A DNA stretch of 64,000 nt from an uncultured Commensalibacter sp. (lineage in GTDB: Bacteria; Pseudomonadota; Alphaproteobacteria; Acetobacterales; Acetobacteraceae): positions 86,473 to 150,472 of the forward strand of contig CAMPDW010000003.1 of the NCBI GenBank assembly GCA_946699565.1, written 5' to 3'. A model generated the notes under the pieces. The model had not been told where the DNA came from, made no database searches, and was given only the letters and a program-made list of their open reading frames with translations. Positions 29,801 to 39,164 of this stretch are shown in pieces. Position 1 is the stretch's first letter, and each line of letters begins with the position of its first letter. A program made the translations under genes and the position numbers.

Positions 29801-31415
29801 ATCACTTCAAAATAAACAATACTACATTCATGAAGAACTTGATAAAAAGAATAAGCAGTTAATTCATTTGAAAACACAACTTCAAAATGCAGAAAATCCA
29901 AATAAGGCTCTTCAAACATTTAAAGAGATGAAATCAGTCATTTCAACCCTCAATAAAGATTACCATAAAGAAAATGAACGGTTTCTACAAGAAGAATCAA
30001 GATTCAAACAAACAGAAAAAGAATATCAACAATTAAAAGAATACGCTATTCAGCAGAAAAGTCGGTTGGAAACACTCAACCATCATTATCATAAACTTGA
30101 AAAAGATTTACAAGAAATTTCAATTTTATTTCATAAAGCTGAATCTAATCTTCAACAATGTATTAATTGCGATGAACTGGAAAAAAAATTAAACAAATTA
30201 AAAAAGGATCATCAAAATATTAAAAATAAAAAAGAACAAAAAAAACTAGATTACTGTTTAACTTTACAAGAAAAAATTAATTTGGAAAATCAAAAAGAAA
30301 ATTTATTACAAAATTTAACAAAATGGAAAAACTATCTTAAAGAAAGACAATCGGAAAAAGATAATATTGATCAAAAAATACTTGCTCTTAAACAGCATTA
30401 TAAAACGATAAGCAAAAAACATGAATCTTTGAAAATTCAGCTCGCCACAATTCAACAAGCTAAACAACAGGCTGAAATAAATTACCTTGAGCTTCAAAAG
30501 AAAAATAATGCAATTCTTGAACAAAAAAACGATTTTAAAAAAAGATACGAATCTTTATTAAATGAAAGACAAAAAATCAATGAGAGCCTTATCAAATCTC
30601 AAACAAAAAAAGAACAAGCTGAAAACTTATTCTTAAAACTTGATCATGAAATCACAGATGATATTAAAAATCTTATAATACAAAATCCAAAACTCGATTT
30701 AAAAGATCAATCAGAGAAAAAAATAAAAAATACGATTTTATCTTTAAAAGAACAACGAGAAGCTATGGGGGCTGTTAATTTACGTGCGGAATTTGAATAT
30801 AAAGCAAAACAAGAACAACTTAATCATCTTAAAAATGAGTTTTCAGAATTAACAATTACCATTCAATACTTGCATGAAGCAATACATAAATTAAATCAAC
30901 ATGGGAAAAGCAAACTTAATGCCATTTTCAAAGAAGTTAATCAACATTTCCAAGAGCTCTTTTCTCGTATGTTTAATGGTGGCCAGGCCTATTTAAAATT
31001 ATTTCCTCATGAAGATCCTTTACAATCTGGATTAGAAATATTCGCTCAACCCCCCGGTAAAAAACTTTCCACTCTTTCTTTACTTTCAGGAGGCGAACAA
31101 GCACTAACAACCCTATCTCTTGTTTTTGCAGTTAGTCGCTGTAACCATGTTCCTATCTGTATATTAGATGAAGTCGATGCCTCTTTGGATGATCCAAATG
31201 TAGAACGTTTCTGTGCTCTACTTTCCGATATGACGAAACGAGCTGGAACACGTTTTTTAATTGTAACCCATCATCAATTAACCATGAGTCACATGAACCG
31301 TTTATACGGAATTACTATGCAAGAACGCGGCATCAGTCAATTAATTTCAATTGATTTGGAAAATGCCCTTCAAATTCAACAAAGCAAACAACATGAACAA
31401 TTAAAATTATATTAA
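26838..31415 (+). CDS. smc: Chromosome segregation protein SMC
   Basis: SMC dimers with ScpA/ScpB form the condensin that compacts and separates sister chromosomes. The N-terminal ATPase half has Walker A GPNGCGKS (residues 33-40) and the arginine-finger region ARSLRGSEMDDVIFAG. The C-terminal half has the ABC signature LLSGGEQALTTLSL (about 1414-1427) and Walker B ICILDEVDASLDDPNV (about 1439). A hinge of about 120 residues lies near 693-818, and the two coiled-coil arms are rich in Gln, Lys, Asn and Glu. At 1525 residues it is much longer than the usual 1150-1200. The extra length is in the arms, and the frame is intact. scpA and scpB are not in this window. Confidence 0.95.
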   Translation: MPIYFTRLKISGFKSFAHTTSLDILPGLTGIVGPNGCGKSNIIEAIRWVMGESSARSLRGSEMDDVIFAGTARHTAYNIAEVTLTLEKNKSPVQDNNDQTIPSYFEKQNLIEISRQIERESGSQYRLNGKLQRARDIQTLFEDLGSGPRSTAIIGQNRIAQLISATPEERRQVLEEAAGISGLHNRRREAELKLKATKENLCRLNDLREQLEDLTNTLREQFKQTLQYRAISAFLRKEETHLNALYYLRAKNNLFFLKKQIKSTADEIKEKNHHIQELKTNLDNLERESTYFHQQEIQARIHWDYQHQHIVSLKNELTQVNKEIEQLNDRIKEAKNQSVIAQSHIEKNQVEQQNIEQQINQIQEKIHKIPANKTDKEQHIATLEKQCSSLNSQIIDLNHILFKTQRKNHETTQNFNQISKEKDRLQSNYDQIFSEHQQCLKSLPSTEELKEKEQFIQQTQQNLHAIAIQNQAIKTKIQSMELEANKYSYHVQQIEKNYNNLAQSIERTTIQKTQLEQEKFKLLDQIKCLETRRFHSKDQNQFRKKITQLQTTLFQKNREIENAISEHQSAIKIRLEQENFYNQSLQTYEQGKFFFETAQKDWQQTQETYHRLKKQVKKLSNQRIKKEYLQEKKTLYKNIENKLVNQKVVLENLDQAIRQNNKALEKQSSIYAKHKSQLYQLKAKQEGLQQILSETLEIDHQTKLIPVLDPSTIPEEWIVLVTTIFDNSLEAPMGNYENYGWIEFPKLQTQFSSKLQTLSDFILPPPALRRAFDHIGIVHSVEEGNKLFPFLLPGQILATQAGDIWRWDGYYQSHFKQNNAAQRLIQKHNLQHVEEKLECLQKQTPELDALLNHLKSQQKDLKHQFFNEKYTYKNIENQKQKIAQDFLTLQNEDKLIQTKLDVLQSSLNQAENNVNLKTNSLKRAQQKLNIPLPSQENIKRFLYSEQEKELNIKQKQQSFKAIQDELTHLKDQYQQKLNQESQNKAKIISLQNKQYYIHEELDKKNKQLIHLKTQLQNAENPNKALQTFKEMKSVISTLNKDYHKENERFLQEESRFKQTEKEYQQLKEYAIQQKSRLETLNHHYHKLEKDLQEISILFHKAESNLQQCINCDELEKKLNKLKKDHQNIKNKKEQKKLDYCLTLQEKINLENQKENLLQNLTKWKNYLKERQSEKDNIDQKILALKQHYKTISKKHESLKIQLATIQQAKQQAEINYLELQKKNNAILEQKNDFKKRYESLLNERQKINESLIKSQTKKEQAENLFLKLDHEITDDIKNLIIQNPKLDLKDQSEKKIKNTILSLKEQREAMGAVNLRAEFEYKAKQEQLNHLKNEFSELTITIQYLHEAIHKLNQHGKSKLNAIFKEVNQHFQELFSRMFNGGQAYLKLFPHEDPLQSGLEIFAQPPGKKLSTLSLLSGGEQALTTLSLVFAVSRCNHVPICILDEVDASLDDPNVERFCALLSDMTKRAGTRFLIVTHHQLTMSHMNRLYGITMQERGISQLISIDLENALQIQQSKQHEQLKLY

Positions 31416-31422
31416 TCTATTT

Positions 31423-32925
31423 CTAAAAGGTTAATTGAACACGGGACATAATTAAATTACTTGTACGCCCTGTCAAATTATAATAATTTTTACGCGACCT
31501 TGTTGCCATTACATGATTATAATCCAGCGAAATTCTCATATGGGCAGAAGGATACCAGTTAAACCCTGTTGAAACAACATTCTGTTTACCCCCTTGTATT
31601 CCCAGAAAATAACTTTTATCATCCATACGATGAGTATAATGATTCAAATTTAAACTACTCCATCGGACTGATAATTCCAACCCTCCCCATTCTCCTGCTT
31701 CTGGATTAAAATAAGAGCCAATTGGAGGACCAAAAACAGCTCGACTTTCATCATAAGATCTTGGTTGACCCAATAAAACATAATTAAGACTTGCATACCA
31801 ACCAGAAAAATGTAAGTTGGGTTTCCTACCTGAATTTTCTGAAACACGTTGTAAAAACATTGAATAATATTCAGATTGAATAAGAAAACGATTCAAATGC
31901 AAAGCAAATTCTGGTCCAATAGCTGCAACATTATCAACTCCTGAAATGGTACCAGTTTTTAAATAAGGACGTCCCAACCAAATTAGAGCCTCTTGTCCTG
32001 TACTTAGGGAAAATTTTCTTGAATCTCCATGCGTAATAAAAGTTCCTGATATACCTATGTGTAAATCATAATACATCAATATAACAGGTCTTACCGCCAA
32101 TCTTAAGTTACCACCAAGTTCATTGCGCTGGAAATCTTTATAAGTTTCTCCCAATCTTTGTCCAGTAATTGAAGCACTTACATAATATCTTTTATTCCAA
32201 TGCGTCATCATGAGAGCCAACCGTGCATCTGATCCCGATAAATTTCTTACCAAGTCAACAATCATTGGACGTTCGACAAGTATAAAGCCATTTGAACTTT
32301 CTGTATCGAACATTGTAACTGGGGGTTGTAATAAACCAATAGCAATAATTGTATTTTTAAAACCAATATATTTTAAATAAGCTTCATAAATTGAATCATT
32401 TACTAAAGCTGGTCGTCCTACATCAGGTGTAATATTAAAGATAAAATCATCATATCGCACAGCAACATTAAAACGTCCTCTTCGTAAAAATGACTGCGAT
32501 CCATCCATTCGCGAACCATTTTGTTTTTTGTCAGGACCAATAATTCCCCCTATATCCAACTGAATACTTGCACCCAATGAAATACTTAAACGATGATCAT
32601 GAGATGTTAAAGTTGGTCGACCTTTTGGAAAATTTAATTGAAATTCTCCAAACTGATAAAAAATTTCTTTATACGGATCAATATTTACAACTTGATCCAC
32701 ATTCAATACTGTACACTGTTGAACAGCATTAAAACACAAATAAAAAGATTCTTTTTTTTTATTATCTATTAAACCGACATCAGGTATGGAAAATATTGGT
32801 TCTGTTTTAGCAAAAGCAAATGAAATTAAAAATTTAATAAATACAACATTAAATGTACATAACAAAAACGGCCTTATACTTTTATATAAGACCTTAGCAC
32901 TCTTTATTCGATTTTTATGAATCAT
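31423..32925 (-). CDS. OprO/OprP-type porin, copy 1
   Basis: This outer-membrane beta-barrel porin of the Porin_O_P type (PF07396) has 500 residues. The export signal ends near AFAKTEP (about residue 40). A short N-terminal segment contains a Cys pair, CFNAVQQC (C-x6-C), before the barrel begins at FPKGRPTLTSHDHRLSISLG. RRGRFNVAVRYDDF, GLLQPPVTMFDTES and the C-terminal GGKQNVVSTGFNWYPSAHMR, with final RVQLTF, are family landmarks; the last Phe is the BAM signal. AGGA precedes the ATG. It is the last of three tandem paralogues and is convergent with smc (7 nt apart). The substrate (phosphate, polyphosphate or other anions) is unproven. Confidence 0.85.
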   Translation of the reverse strand: MIHKNRIKSAKVLYKSIRPFLLCTFNVVFIKFLISFAFAKTEPIFSIPDVGLIDNKKKESFYLCFNAVQQCTVLNVDQVVNIDPYKEIFYQFGEFQLNFPKGRPTLTSHDHRLSISLGASIQLDIGGIIGPDKKQNGSRMDGSQSFLRRGRFNVAVRYDDFIFNITPDVGRPALVNDSIYEAYLKYIGFKNTIIAIGLLQPPVTMFDTESSNGFILVERPMIVDLVRNLSGSDARLALMMTHWNKRYYVSASITGQRLGETYKDFQRNELGGNLRLAVRPVILMYYDLHIGISGTFITHGDSRKFSLSTGQEALIWLGRPYLKTGTISGVDNVAAIGPEFALHLNRFLIQSEYYSMFLQRVSENSGRKPNLHFSGWYASLNYVLLGQPRSYDESRAVFGPPIGSYFNPEAGEWGGLELSVRWSSLNLNHYTHRMDDKSYFLGIQGGKQNVVSTGFNWYPSAHMRISLDYNHVMATRSRKNYYNLTGRTSNLIMSRVQLTF

Positions 32926-33113
32926 AAACGATCCTACTGTAATAACGGCTTACAACTGACTAATAATAGCCAGAAAAATATTCTGATATTTAAAAAGCCT
33001 AGTATCAAGTAATAGGTATTTTCCATGAACTCCTTATAAATTATAAATAACTTCTACCCGGTCATAGATTGAAAGATTTATCATTTAAAATCAAGTTATT
33101 TGTCTGAAAATAT

Positions 33114-34514
33114 TTAAAAATTAAATTCTACACGGGAAATAAGAAGGTTGCTTTTACGTCCAGCATGATTATAAAAATTATTTCTCGAACGTGTAGCAAA
33201 AACATAGTTATATTCCAGAGAAAAACGCATTTGATCCGCAGGATACCAGTTAAATCCAGTAGCAATAATATTTTGTTTACCACCTTGTGCACCCTGTGAT
33301 TTACCATTTCTGAAATCATAACGATGGCTATTCAAATTCATTGTACTCCATCGAATTGACCATTCCAAAACTCCCCAATCCCCTGCAGCAGGATTGAAAA
33401 CAGCAGCTTGTGGTGCCGCAAAGAAACCTTTTTCAATAAAATAATGTCGAGATTTACCAAATAAAACATAATTCACATTTATATACCAACCTGAAAACCG
33501 TAAATTTTTATTATTAAAATCATTTTTTGATATTCTTTGCAATTGAATACTATAATATTCCGATTGCAAAATTAAATTTTTATAGCGAAATGCAAACTCG
33601 GGTCCTATTGCCCAAACATTATCAACACCATCCAATTTATCTGTTCGTATATAAGGACGACCTGTAAAAATCTGTGCTTCCTGTAATGAATTCATTGAAT
33701 ATCGTCTAGTATCCCCATGAAATGCAACTGTACTATTTATACCTAAATGCAAATCATAATTTGTAGTGCCAATTGGATGAAAAGTCACACGGACAAGCCC
33801 TCCTTTTTGATTCTTTTGAAAATCTTGGTAAAAGCAACCTAATCTTTGACCTGTAACACTAGTATTAAGAAAAAAATATTTATTCCAATGGGAAAAAGAT
33901 AAACCTATTCGAGCATTGGCTGCAGCGATATTACGAATAATATCAATAACCATTGGTCTTTCAACCAAAGTAAAACCGGCAGAATTTTCGGATCCATACA
34001 TTGTAACAGAGGGTTGAATCAAACCAATTGATATTGCTGTATTATGAAAACCCGTGTAATTAAAATTAGCTTCATGCATTGAATCGTTAACCAATGCCGC
34101 TCGGCCAATATCTGGCGCAACAACAATCTTAAAATCATTGTAAGACGCAATTATAATAAATCGTCCTCTACGTAAATTTGCTTGAAATCCAGCCATATTA
34201 GGTTGGTTATGTTCTTTATCAGGGCCTATAAAACCACTAAAATCATATTGAATAGATGTACCGATAGATAAAGTAAAATGATCATTCTTGGACTGAAGTG
34301 TAAACCTCCCTTTTGGAAAACTTATTTTAAAAACACCCAAATCATACAGAATATTTTTATATGGATCATAATAAGACAGTTTATTTTCCTGCGATAGTAC
34401 AACATCTTTGGCATAAACAATCAAAATAAAATAAGAAAGAAAAAGCGGAAATAAAGAATAAAATAAAAGACTGGTAAAAATATTAACGAAATAAATTTTT
34501 TTAATTTTAATCAT
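33114..34514 (-). CDS. OprO/OprP-type porin, copy 2
   Basis: This 466-residue paralogue of its neighbours shares FPKGRFTLQSKNDHFTLSIG, LRRGRFIIIASYNDFK, GLIQPSVTMYGSENS, LVERPMVIDIIRN, and the closing GGKQNIIATGFNWYPADQMR with final RVEFNF. The signal peptide is long and very hydrophobic, ending near IVYAKDV. Unlike copies 1 and 3, it has no Cys pair before the barrel: the segment from the signal to YYDPYKNILYDLG is shortened. It lies 188 nt from copy 1 and 158 nt from copy 3, so each gene may have its own promoter. Confidence 0.85.
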   Translation of the reverse strand: MIKIKKIYFVNIFTSLLFYSLFPLFLSYFILIVYAKDVVLSQENKLSYYDPYKNILYDLGVFKISFPKGRFTLQSKNDHFTLSIGTSIQYDFSGFIGPDKEHNQPNMAGFQANLRRGRFIIIASYNDFKIVVAPDIGRAALVNDSMHEANFNYTGFHNTAISIGLIQPSVTMYGSENSAGFTLVERPMVIDIIRNIAAANARIGLSFSHWNKYFFLNTSVTGQRLGCFYQDFQKNQKGGLVRVTFHPIGTTNYDLHLGINSTVAFHGDTRRYSMNSLQEAQIFTGRPYIRTDKLDGVDNVWAIGPEFAFRYKNLILQSEYYSIQLQRISKNDFNNKNLRFSGWYINVNYVLFGKSRHYFIEKGFFAAPQAAVFNPAAGDWGVLEWSIRWSTMNLNSHRYDFRNGKSQGAQGGKQNIIATGFNWYPADQMRFSLEYNYVFATRSRNNFYNHAGRKSNLLISRVEFNF

Positions 34515-34672
34515 TATAAAGACTCATTCCGTTAATAACAATTTATTTTAGTAGTATATTTAATATACAAATTTAATATGTATTTATCATGTTTACCCAT
34601 AAAAGATATATCTGTTTAATTTAGCATATATAAATATTTAATTTCTTATAATAAATAAATCAAACCAATATT

Positions 34673-36214
34673 TTAAAAGGTCAATTGCAAACGAGAAAGT
34701 ATTAAATTGCTATCTTTTTTCCGCAAATGCCATAGATTATTCCTTGCTCGTGACGCTATAATATGATTGTAATCAATCATTACCCTAAAATGAGGAGAAG
34801 GATACCAGTTAAATCCTGTTGCTATTACTCTTTGTCTACCACCTTGAACACCAGCCCCATATTTATTATTTTCAAAATCTCCGGCATGGCTGTTAAGATT
34901 CAGATAACTCCATCGGGCTGACCATTCAAGAGCTCCCCACTCCTCAGCAGATGGATTAAACAAAGAACCTTGGGGGGCCGCAAATATACCCCGAGATGGC
35001 AAATAATTGCGTCGTGCCCCGAGAATTACGTAGTTAACACTTCCATACCATCCCCAAAAATGAAGATTATCGTTATGGCCCTGCCCTTCATCTTTTCGAG
35101 GCATAAAAAAGGAGTAATATTCTCCCTGGAATATTACTCTTTTCCACCTGAACGCAAATTCTGGCCCAACAGCCCAAATACTATTGACTCCGTTTATTAT
35201 TCCAGTTTTAAAATCTGCACTAGAAGGAAATAAACGAGATTCATTATAACTAACAATGGAATATTTTCTATTTTCTCCATGAACAGCAAAGGTTCCCGTT
35301 ACACCTAAATGAAGATCAAAATTGTTAGAAGCAATAGGCCGGCCTGCCACTCTTAAAACACCACCTTTTTGACCCTGCTGAAAATTAGTAAATTTTTTAC
35401 CAACACGTTGACCTGTATAAGCAACGCTTATCAAATAATGTTCCCCCCAATGAAGAACATTAAAAGAAACACGAGGTTCGCCCCCCGCAACATTTCTCAA
35501 CATATCAATAACCATTGGACGTTCAGCAAGAAAAAATCCTCTGGATGTTTCAGAATCTAACATGGATAAGGTAGGCTGCATTAAGCCACCCCCAATAACA
35601 AGATTTTTGAATCCAGTATATTTTAAATCTGCACCAAACAGATCATGATGCTCTAAACCAAATCGTCCAATATCTGGAGTAACGGTCAAGGCGAAGTCGG
35701 TATATTTAATTACAATGATAGGACGCCCACGACGTAAAGATCCGTGATAATTCGACACTTTGGGCCCATTTGCCCGTTTATTCGGTCCTAATAAAGAACC
35801 TATATCATAGTTAATATAGACACCGAAAGCGATACTCAGTTTTTTATTTGAAGAATAAAAAGTTGGCCTTCCCTTTGGAAAAGTCAAAGAAGCGTAGCCA
35901 ATTTTATAATAAAAATCTTTATACAGATCAACATTAATAATTTTATCTGCATTCCACATTGTACATCGTATAACTTTATTGTTACAAACATACTCCGAAG
36001 TTTGATAATTTTCATCTTGATTTTTTTTTTCTTCTTTATCTTTATTGTAAGAAGGTGGTAATTTTAACTGTAATGTATTTGTCTGACTTACATTTGCATA
36101 TGCAAAGGATACAAATACTTTTAAAAAAAGAATGCCCATCGTGCAAGATTGAATAATATTTATCTTACACTTATTAAAGGGGTCATTTTGTGTGGTGAAA
36201 TATTGAATTACCAT
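34673..36214 (-). CDS. OprO/OprP-type porin, copy 3
   Basis: This 513-residue paralogue is the first of the array in the direction of transcription. An uncommonly long N-terminal extension precedes the hydrophobic signal (MGILFLKVFVSFAYAN, about residues 26-41), so translation may start later than the annotated ATG, although AGGGG lies upstream of that ATG. A charged linker (KEEKKNQDENYQ) is followed by the Cys pair CNNKVIRC (C-x6-C), then FPKGRPTFYSSNKKLSIAFG. The barrel landmarks LRRGRPIIVIKYTDF, GLMQPTLSMLDSETS and GGRQRVIATGFNWYPSPHFR and final RLQLTF match copies 1 and 2. Confidence 0.85.
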   Translation of the reverse strand: MVIQYFTTQNDPFNKCKINIIQSCTMGILFLKVFVSFAYANVSQTNTLQLKLPPSYNKDKEEKKNQDENYQTSEYVCNNKVIRCTMWNADKIINVDLYKDFYYKIGYASLTFPKGRPTFYSSNKKLSIAFGVYINYDIGSLLGPNKRANGPKVSNYHGSLRRGRPIIVIKYTDFALTVTPDIGRFGLEHHDLFGADLKYTGFKNLVIGGGLMQPTLSMLDSETSRGFFLAERPMVIDMLRNVAGGEPRVSFNVLHWGEHYLISVAYTGQRVGKKFTNFQQGQKGGVLRVAGRPIASNNFDLHLGVTGTFAVHGENRKYSIVSYNESRLFPSSADFKTGIINGVNSIWAVGPEFAFRWKRVIFQGEYYSFFMPRKDEGQGHNDNLHFWGWYGSVNYVILGARRNYLPSRGIFAAPQGSLFNPSAEEWGALEWSARWSYLNLNSHAGDFENNKYGAGVQGGRQRVIATGFNWYPSPHFRVMIDYNHIIASRARNNLWHLRKKDSNLILSRLQLTF

Positions 36215-36420
36215 ATATAAATTACCCCTAAAGAAAGTCGTTTTAACTAGTTAAAAATAAAGATTAACCTCATAAATTCTTAAAATCATCGTACATAAAG
36301 AAAGATAATTTCAAAAAACATAACTCTATGTTTCTTAAAATATTATCAAATCTATATACTTTGAAGTTTTATATCTTTTTATATTTATTGGATTTTGTCG
36401 AATAAAATAATTGAAATACA

Positions 36421-38424
36421 ATGTCACTTTTCCGAGATTATCAATTTTTAAAAATAAATTTATCTAAGAAGCATCAGGGAAAATGGTGCTTGATCTATAT
36501 AAAATCAAAAAAAACATTACCTAGATCAATGTTTTTTAACCTATTTATTAAACGTTATGATTTTCCTGATCTAGAAGCATTATCTTATCTAACATCTTGT
36601 CGTTTTTTTCCTAATTGCTGGCGAATAAGCCTTAATTATATTCCTGACAAAACCAATTCTTTAATGCTTTATCCTGTTACAAAAAATTATAATACATCCA
36701 TCGATTCTATTATTACCATTGAAATACTTCCATTAAATCGTTTAATTGCATCTATCATTCTGACGATAATCAATCCCTTTTCACTTATAAAAATTCTTTT
36801 TCAATCACCTTTTCATTTAATAAAAAAAGTAAAATTAGTACTATTACAAAATCAACAAACAATGGCACCTTGTATATCCTATAAAAATTGGTGTAATTTT
36901 TATGATTTATGGTCAGAGGAAAAAATAAAATCTTTATTTCAAAGTCCTTATTATAAAAATTGGCCAAATCTTTTTTCTTTTTTTAATTCCAAAAATAAAA
37001 ATAAACCTAACAATCTAAAAATTCATCCCCTACAAACATGGTCAACATATTCATTGAATATTTCAAAAACAAATCAATCCTATTATGTTTTAATATCTCA
37101 TCATGAAACTTTAAGACCTCATAGTCTGGCCGTTTTTGCCGATCAAGCTGCTCGACATCATTATCCTGCTGCAATTTATGCTGATTCTGATGAAATTGAT
37201 CAAAAACATCAGCGATTTAATCCAATATTTAAACAAAAATTTAATTTACCTGTTTTACTTACAGGATTATTAACCCAAGATGTATGGATCATAAGACAAG
37301 ATATTTTTGAAGCTTTTCAAAAACAGACATCCGAACTTTATCAATCAATAACAGCACTCCGTTTGGCATTAGGATTATATTTATGGGAACATCATCTTTA
37401 TATTCATCATATAAGTTTCATTCTTAGTCACAGAATTTCAAAAATAACTCAAGAAGAACAATCAGAATTAAATAATGTTATACAATCTTTTAAAATTAAA
37501 CATCGTTGGCAATTCAATGTTCATCATCAGTTTCCTTTTAGGATAGCCTTTAATGACTATCAATCCCCTGTTAGTATTGTCATTCCCACAACTGTTCGTT
37601 CAGTTATTATACAAAAATGCCTTTTAAATCTTATTAAAAATACAAATTTTCCATCACATGAAATCATTCTTGTTATTTCTCAAAATAATCCACTAAATCA
37701 TTTGCAAAATAAAATTCTTCGTTCTTTATTAGTCTTTAAAAACATTCGAGTTATATTTTATAAAACTGATGAATTTAATTTTGCAAAAAGTTGCAACTAC
37801 GCAATAAAAAAAACGAAATATCCTTTTATAGCTTTGGTTAACGACGATATCGAACCCTTAAATTCAACTTGGTTGTTTTCCATGATGGGTCATATGAAAA
37901 ATGAAAACATAGGTGTTGTCGGTGCAAAATTATTTTATCCTAATGGTCTTATTCAACATGCTGGTATTATTATGGGTGCAGCCAATCTATGTGAACATGC
38001 CGGACGATTTCAACAATCAAACCAATTTTACCTTACCCATGATCATGAAATTAGTGCAGTAACAGGGGCTTGTATGCTTATTCGCCGTTCAGCTTTTGAC
38101 CAAGTCAATGGATTTGATGAGAAATTTGAAATTGCTTATAATGATATTGATTTTTGTCTACGCCTTTCGCATAAAGGCTATCATATTATCCAATGTCAAC
38201 AGGCCCATTTAATTCATTATGAATCTTTGTCTTTAGGTAATCATTATACTGGAAAAAGAGCTGGTAAAGAACGTCAAGAAATTCTGGCTTTGAGAAACAA
38301 ATATCATCATATTTGTAATAATGATCCTTTTTATAGCCCTAATTACGCTTTACAACGTGGAATGGATTATCAGCTTGCATTTCCCCCTCGTATTTCCATC
38401 CCTTTTGGATTAACAGAAAAATAA
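36421..38424 (+). CDS. Two-domain glycosyltransferase family 2 protein
   Basis: The C-terminal half is a complete GT2 domain: SIVIPTTVRSVIIQKCLLNL (about residue 385), the DXD-equivalent LVNDDIEPLNSTW (about 475), GVVGAKLFYPNGLIQHAGII and the acceptor-site NGFDEKFEIAYNDIDFCLRL (about 565-585). The N-terminal half looks like a decayed first GT2 domain: near residue 253, YADSDEIDQKHQRFNPIFK is the counterpart of the usual YxDEDxxD...FKPxW, but the nucleotide-binding strand before it is missing. Such two-domain enzymes extend rhamnose- or mannose-rich surface glycans. The stop overlaps the next ATG (TAATG), linking it to an ABC ATPase gene. Confidence 0.82.
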   Translation: MSLFRDYQFLKINLSKKHQGKWCLIYIKSKKTLPRSMFFNLFIKRYDFPDLEALSYLTSCRFFPNCWRISLNYIPDKTNSLMLYPVTKNYNTSIDSIITIEILPLNRLIASIILTIINPFSLIKILFQSPFHLIKKVKLVLLQNQQTMAPCISYKNWCNFYDLWSEEKIKSLFQSPYYKNWPNLFSFFNSKNKNKPNNLKIHPLQTWSTYSLNISKTNQSYYVLISHHETLRPHSLAVFADQAARHHYPAAIYADSDEIDQKHQRFNPIFKQKFNLPVLLTGLLTQDVWIIRQDIFEAFQKQTSELYQSITALRLALGLYLWEHHLYIHHISFILSHRISKITQEEQSELNNVIQSFKIKHRWQFNVHHQFPFRIAFNDYQSPVSIVIPTTVRSVIIQKCLLNLIKNTNFPSHEIILVISQNNPLNHLQNKILRSLLVFKNIRVIFYKTDEFNFAKSCNYAIKKTKYPFIALVNDDIEPLNSTWLFSMMGHMKNENIGVVGAKLFYPNGLIQHAGIIMGAANLCEHAGRFQQSNQFYLTHDHEISAVTGACMLIRRSAFDQVNGFDEKFEIAYNDIDFCLRLSHKGYHIIQCQQAHLIHYESLSLGNHYTGKRAGKERQEILALRNKYHHICNNDPFYSPNYALQRGMDYQLAFPPRISIPFGLTEK

Positions 38425-39164
38425 TGTCAAATCTTCCTCCCCCCAGCATTCTTGTTCAAAATGTTTCTTTAATTTATAACCATCGTTTAATATTTTCAAA
38501 ATTAAATACTTTTTTTCCATCGGGTAAAATCAATATCATTCTTGGAGCTAGTGGTATTGGAAAAAGCAGTCTTTTAAAAATGATCGCGGGTTTGCAACCC
38601 TGTCATCAAGGAATCATTCAAGCAAATGATCATCACCCTCTTTTAAACCGAATCAGCTATATGGGACAGCAAGACTTTTTAATGCCTTGGGCAAGAATTA
38701 TACAAAATATTATGTTGGGCAATAAACTTCGAGGAGAAACCCCAGAGCCTCAACGTGCTTTGCATATTCTTGAACAAGTTGGTCTTTCCCATGTTGCCAA
38801 AGCATATCCCTCGGAGTTGTCAGGTGGAATGCGTCAGCGAATTGCTCTTGCAAGAACCTTATATGAAAACCGTCCTATTGTGTTAATGGATGAACCTTTC
38901 TCAGCTTTAGACAGCGTGACAAGAACAAATATGCAAACCTACACTGCAAATTTACTTAAAGGAAAAACAGTTATTCTCATTACCCATGATCCTTTCGAAG
39001 CATGTCGATTAGGAGAGCAAATCCAAATCATGACAGGATACCCTGCCAGTTTATATAATGCTCCCATCGTTAAAGGGACAATACCCCATCCTTTGACGAG
39101 CCTTTCATTACAAAAAGCCCAAGCTCACTTATTATCGCTTTTGATGGAAAAAACATCATTATGA
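38424..39164 (+). CDS. ABC transporter ATP-binding protein, NitT/TauT family
   Basis: The 246-residue ATPase has Walker A GASGIGKSS (about residues 41-49), a Q-loop in YMGQQDFLMPW, signature LSGGMRQRIALARTL (about 132-146), Walker B IVLMDEPFSALD and the switch His in LITHDPFEA. It groups with ATPases for nitrate, taurine, sulfonate, or thiamine-precursor (ThiZ-like) importers. It overlaps the upstream glycosyltransferase by one base and the permease by four (ATGA). No substrate-binding protein gene is nearby, so the substrate remains open; a pyrimidine precursor of thiamine is one possibility. Confidence 0.85.
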   Translation: MSNLPPPSILVQNVSLIYNHRLIFSKLNTFFPSGKINIILGASGIGKSSLLKMIAGLQPCHQGIIQANDHHPLLNRISYMGQQDFLMPWARIIQNIMLGNKLRGETPEPQRALHILEQVGLSHVAKAYPSELSGGMRQRIALARTLYENRPIVLMDEPFSALDSVTRTNMQTYTANLLKGKTVILITHDPFEACRLGEQIQIMTGYPASLYNAPIVKGTIPHPLTSLSLQKAQAHLLSLLMEKTSL

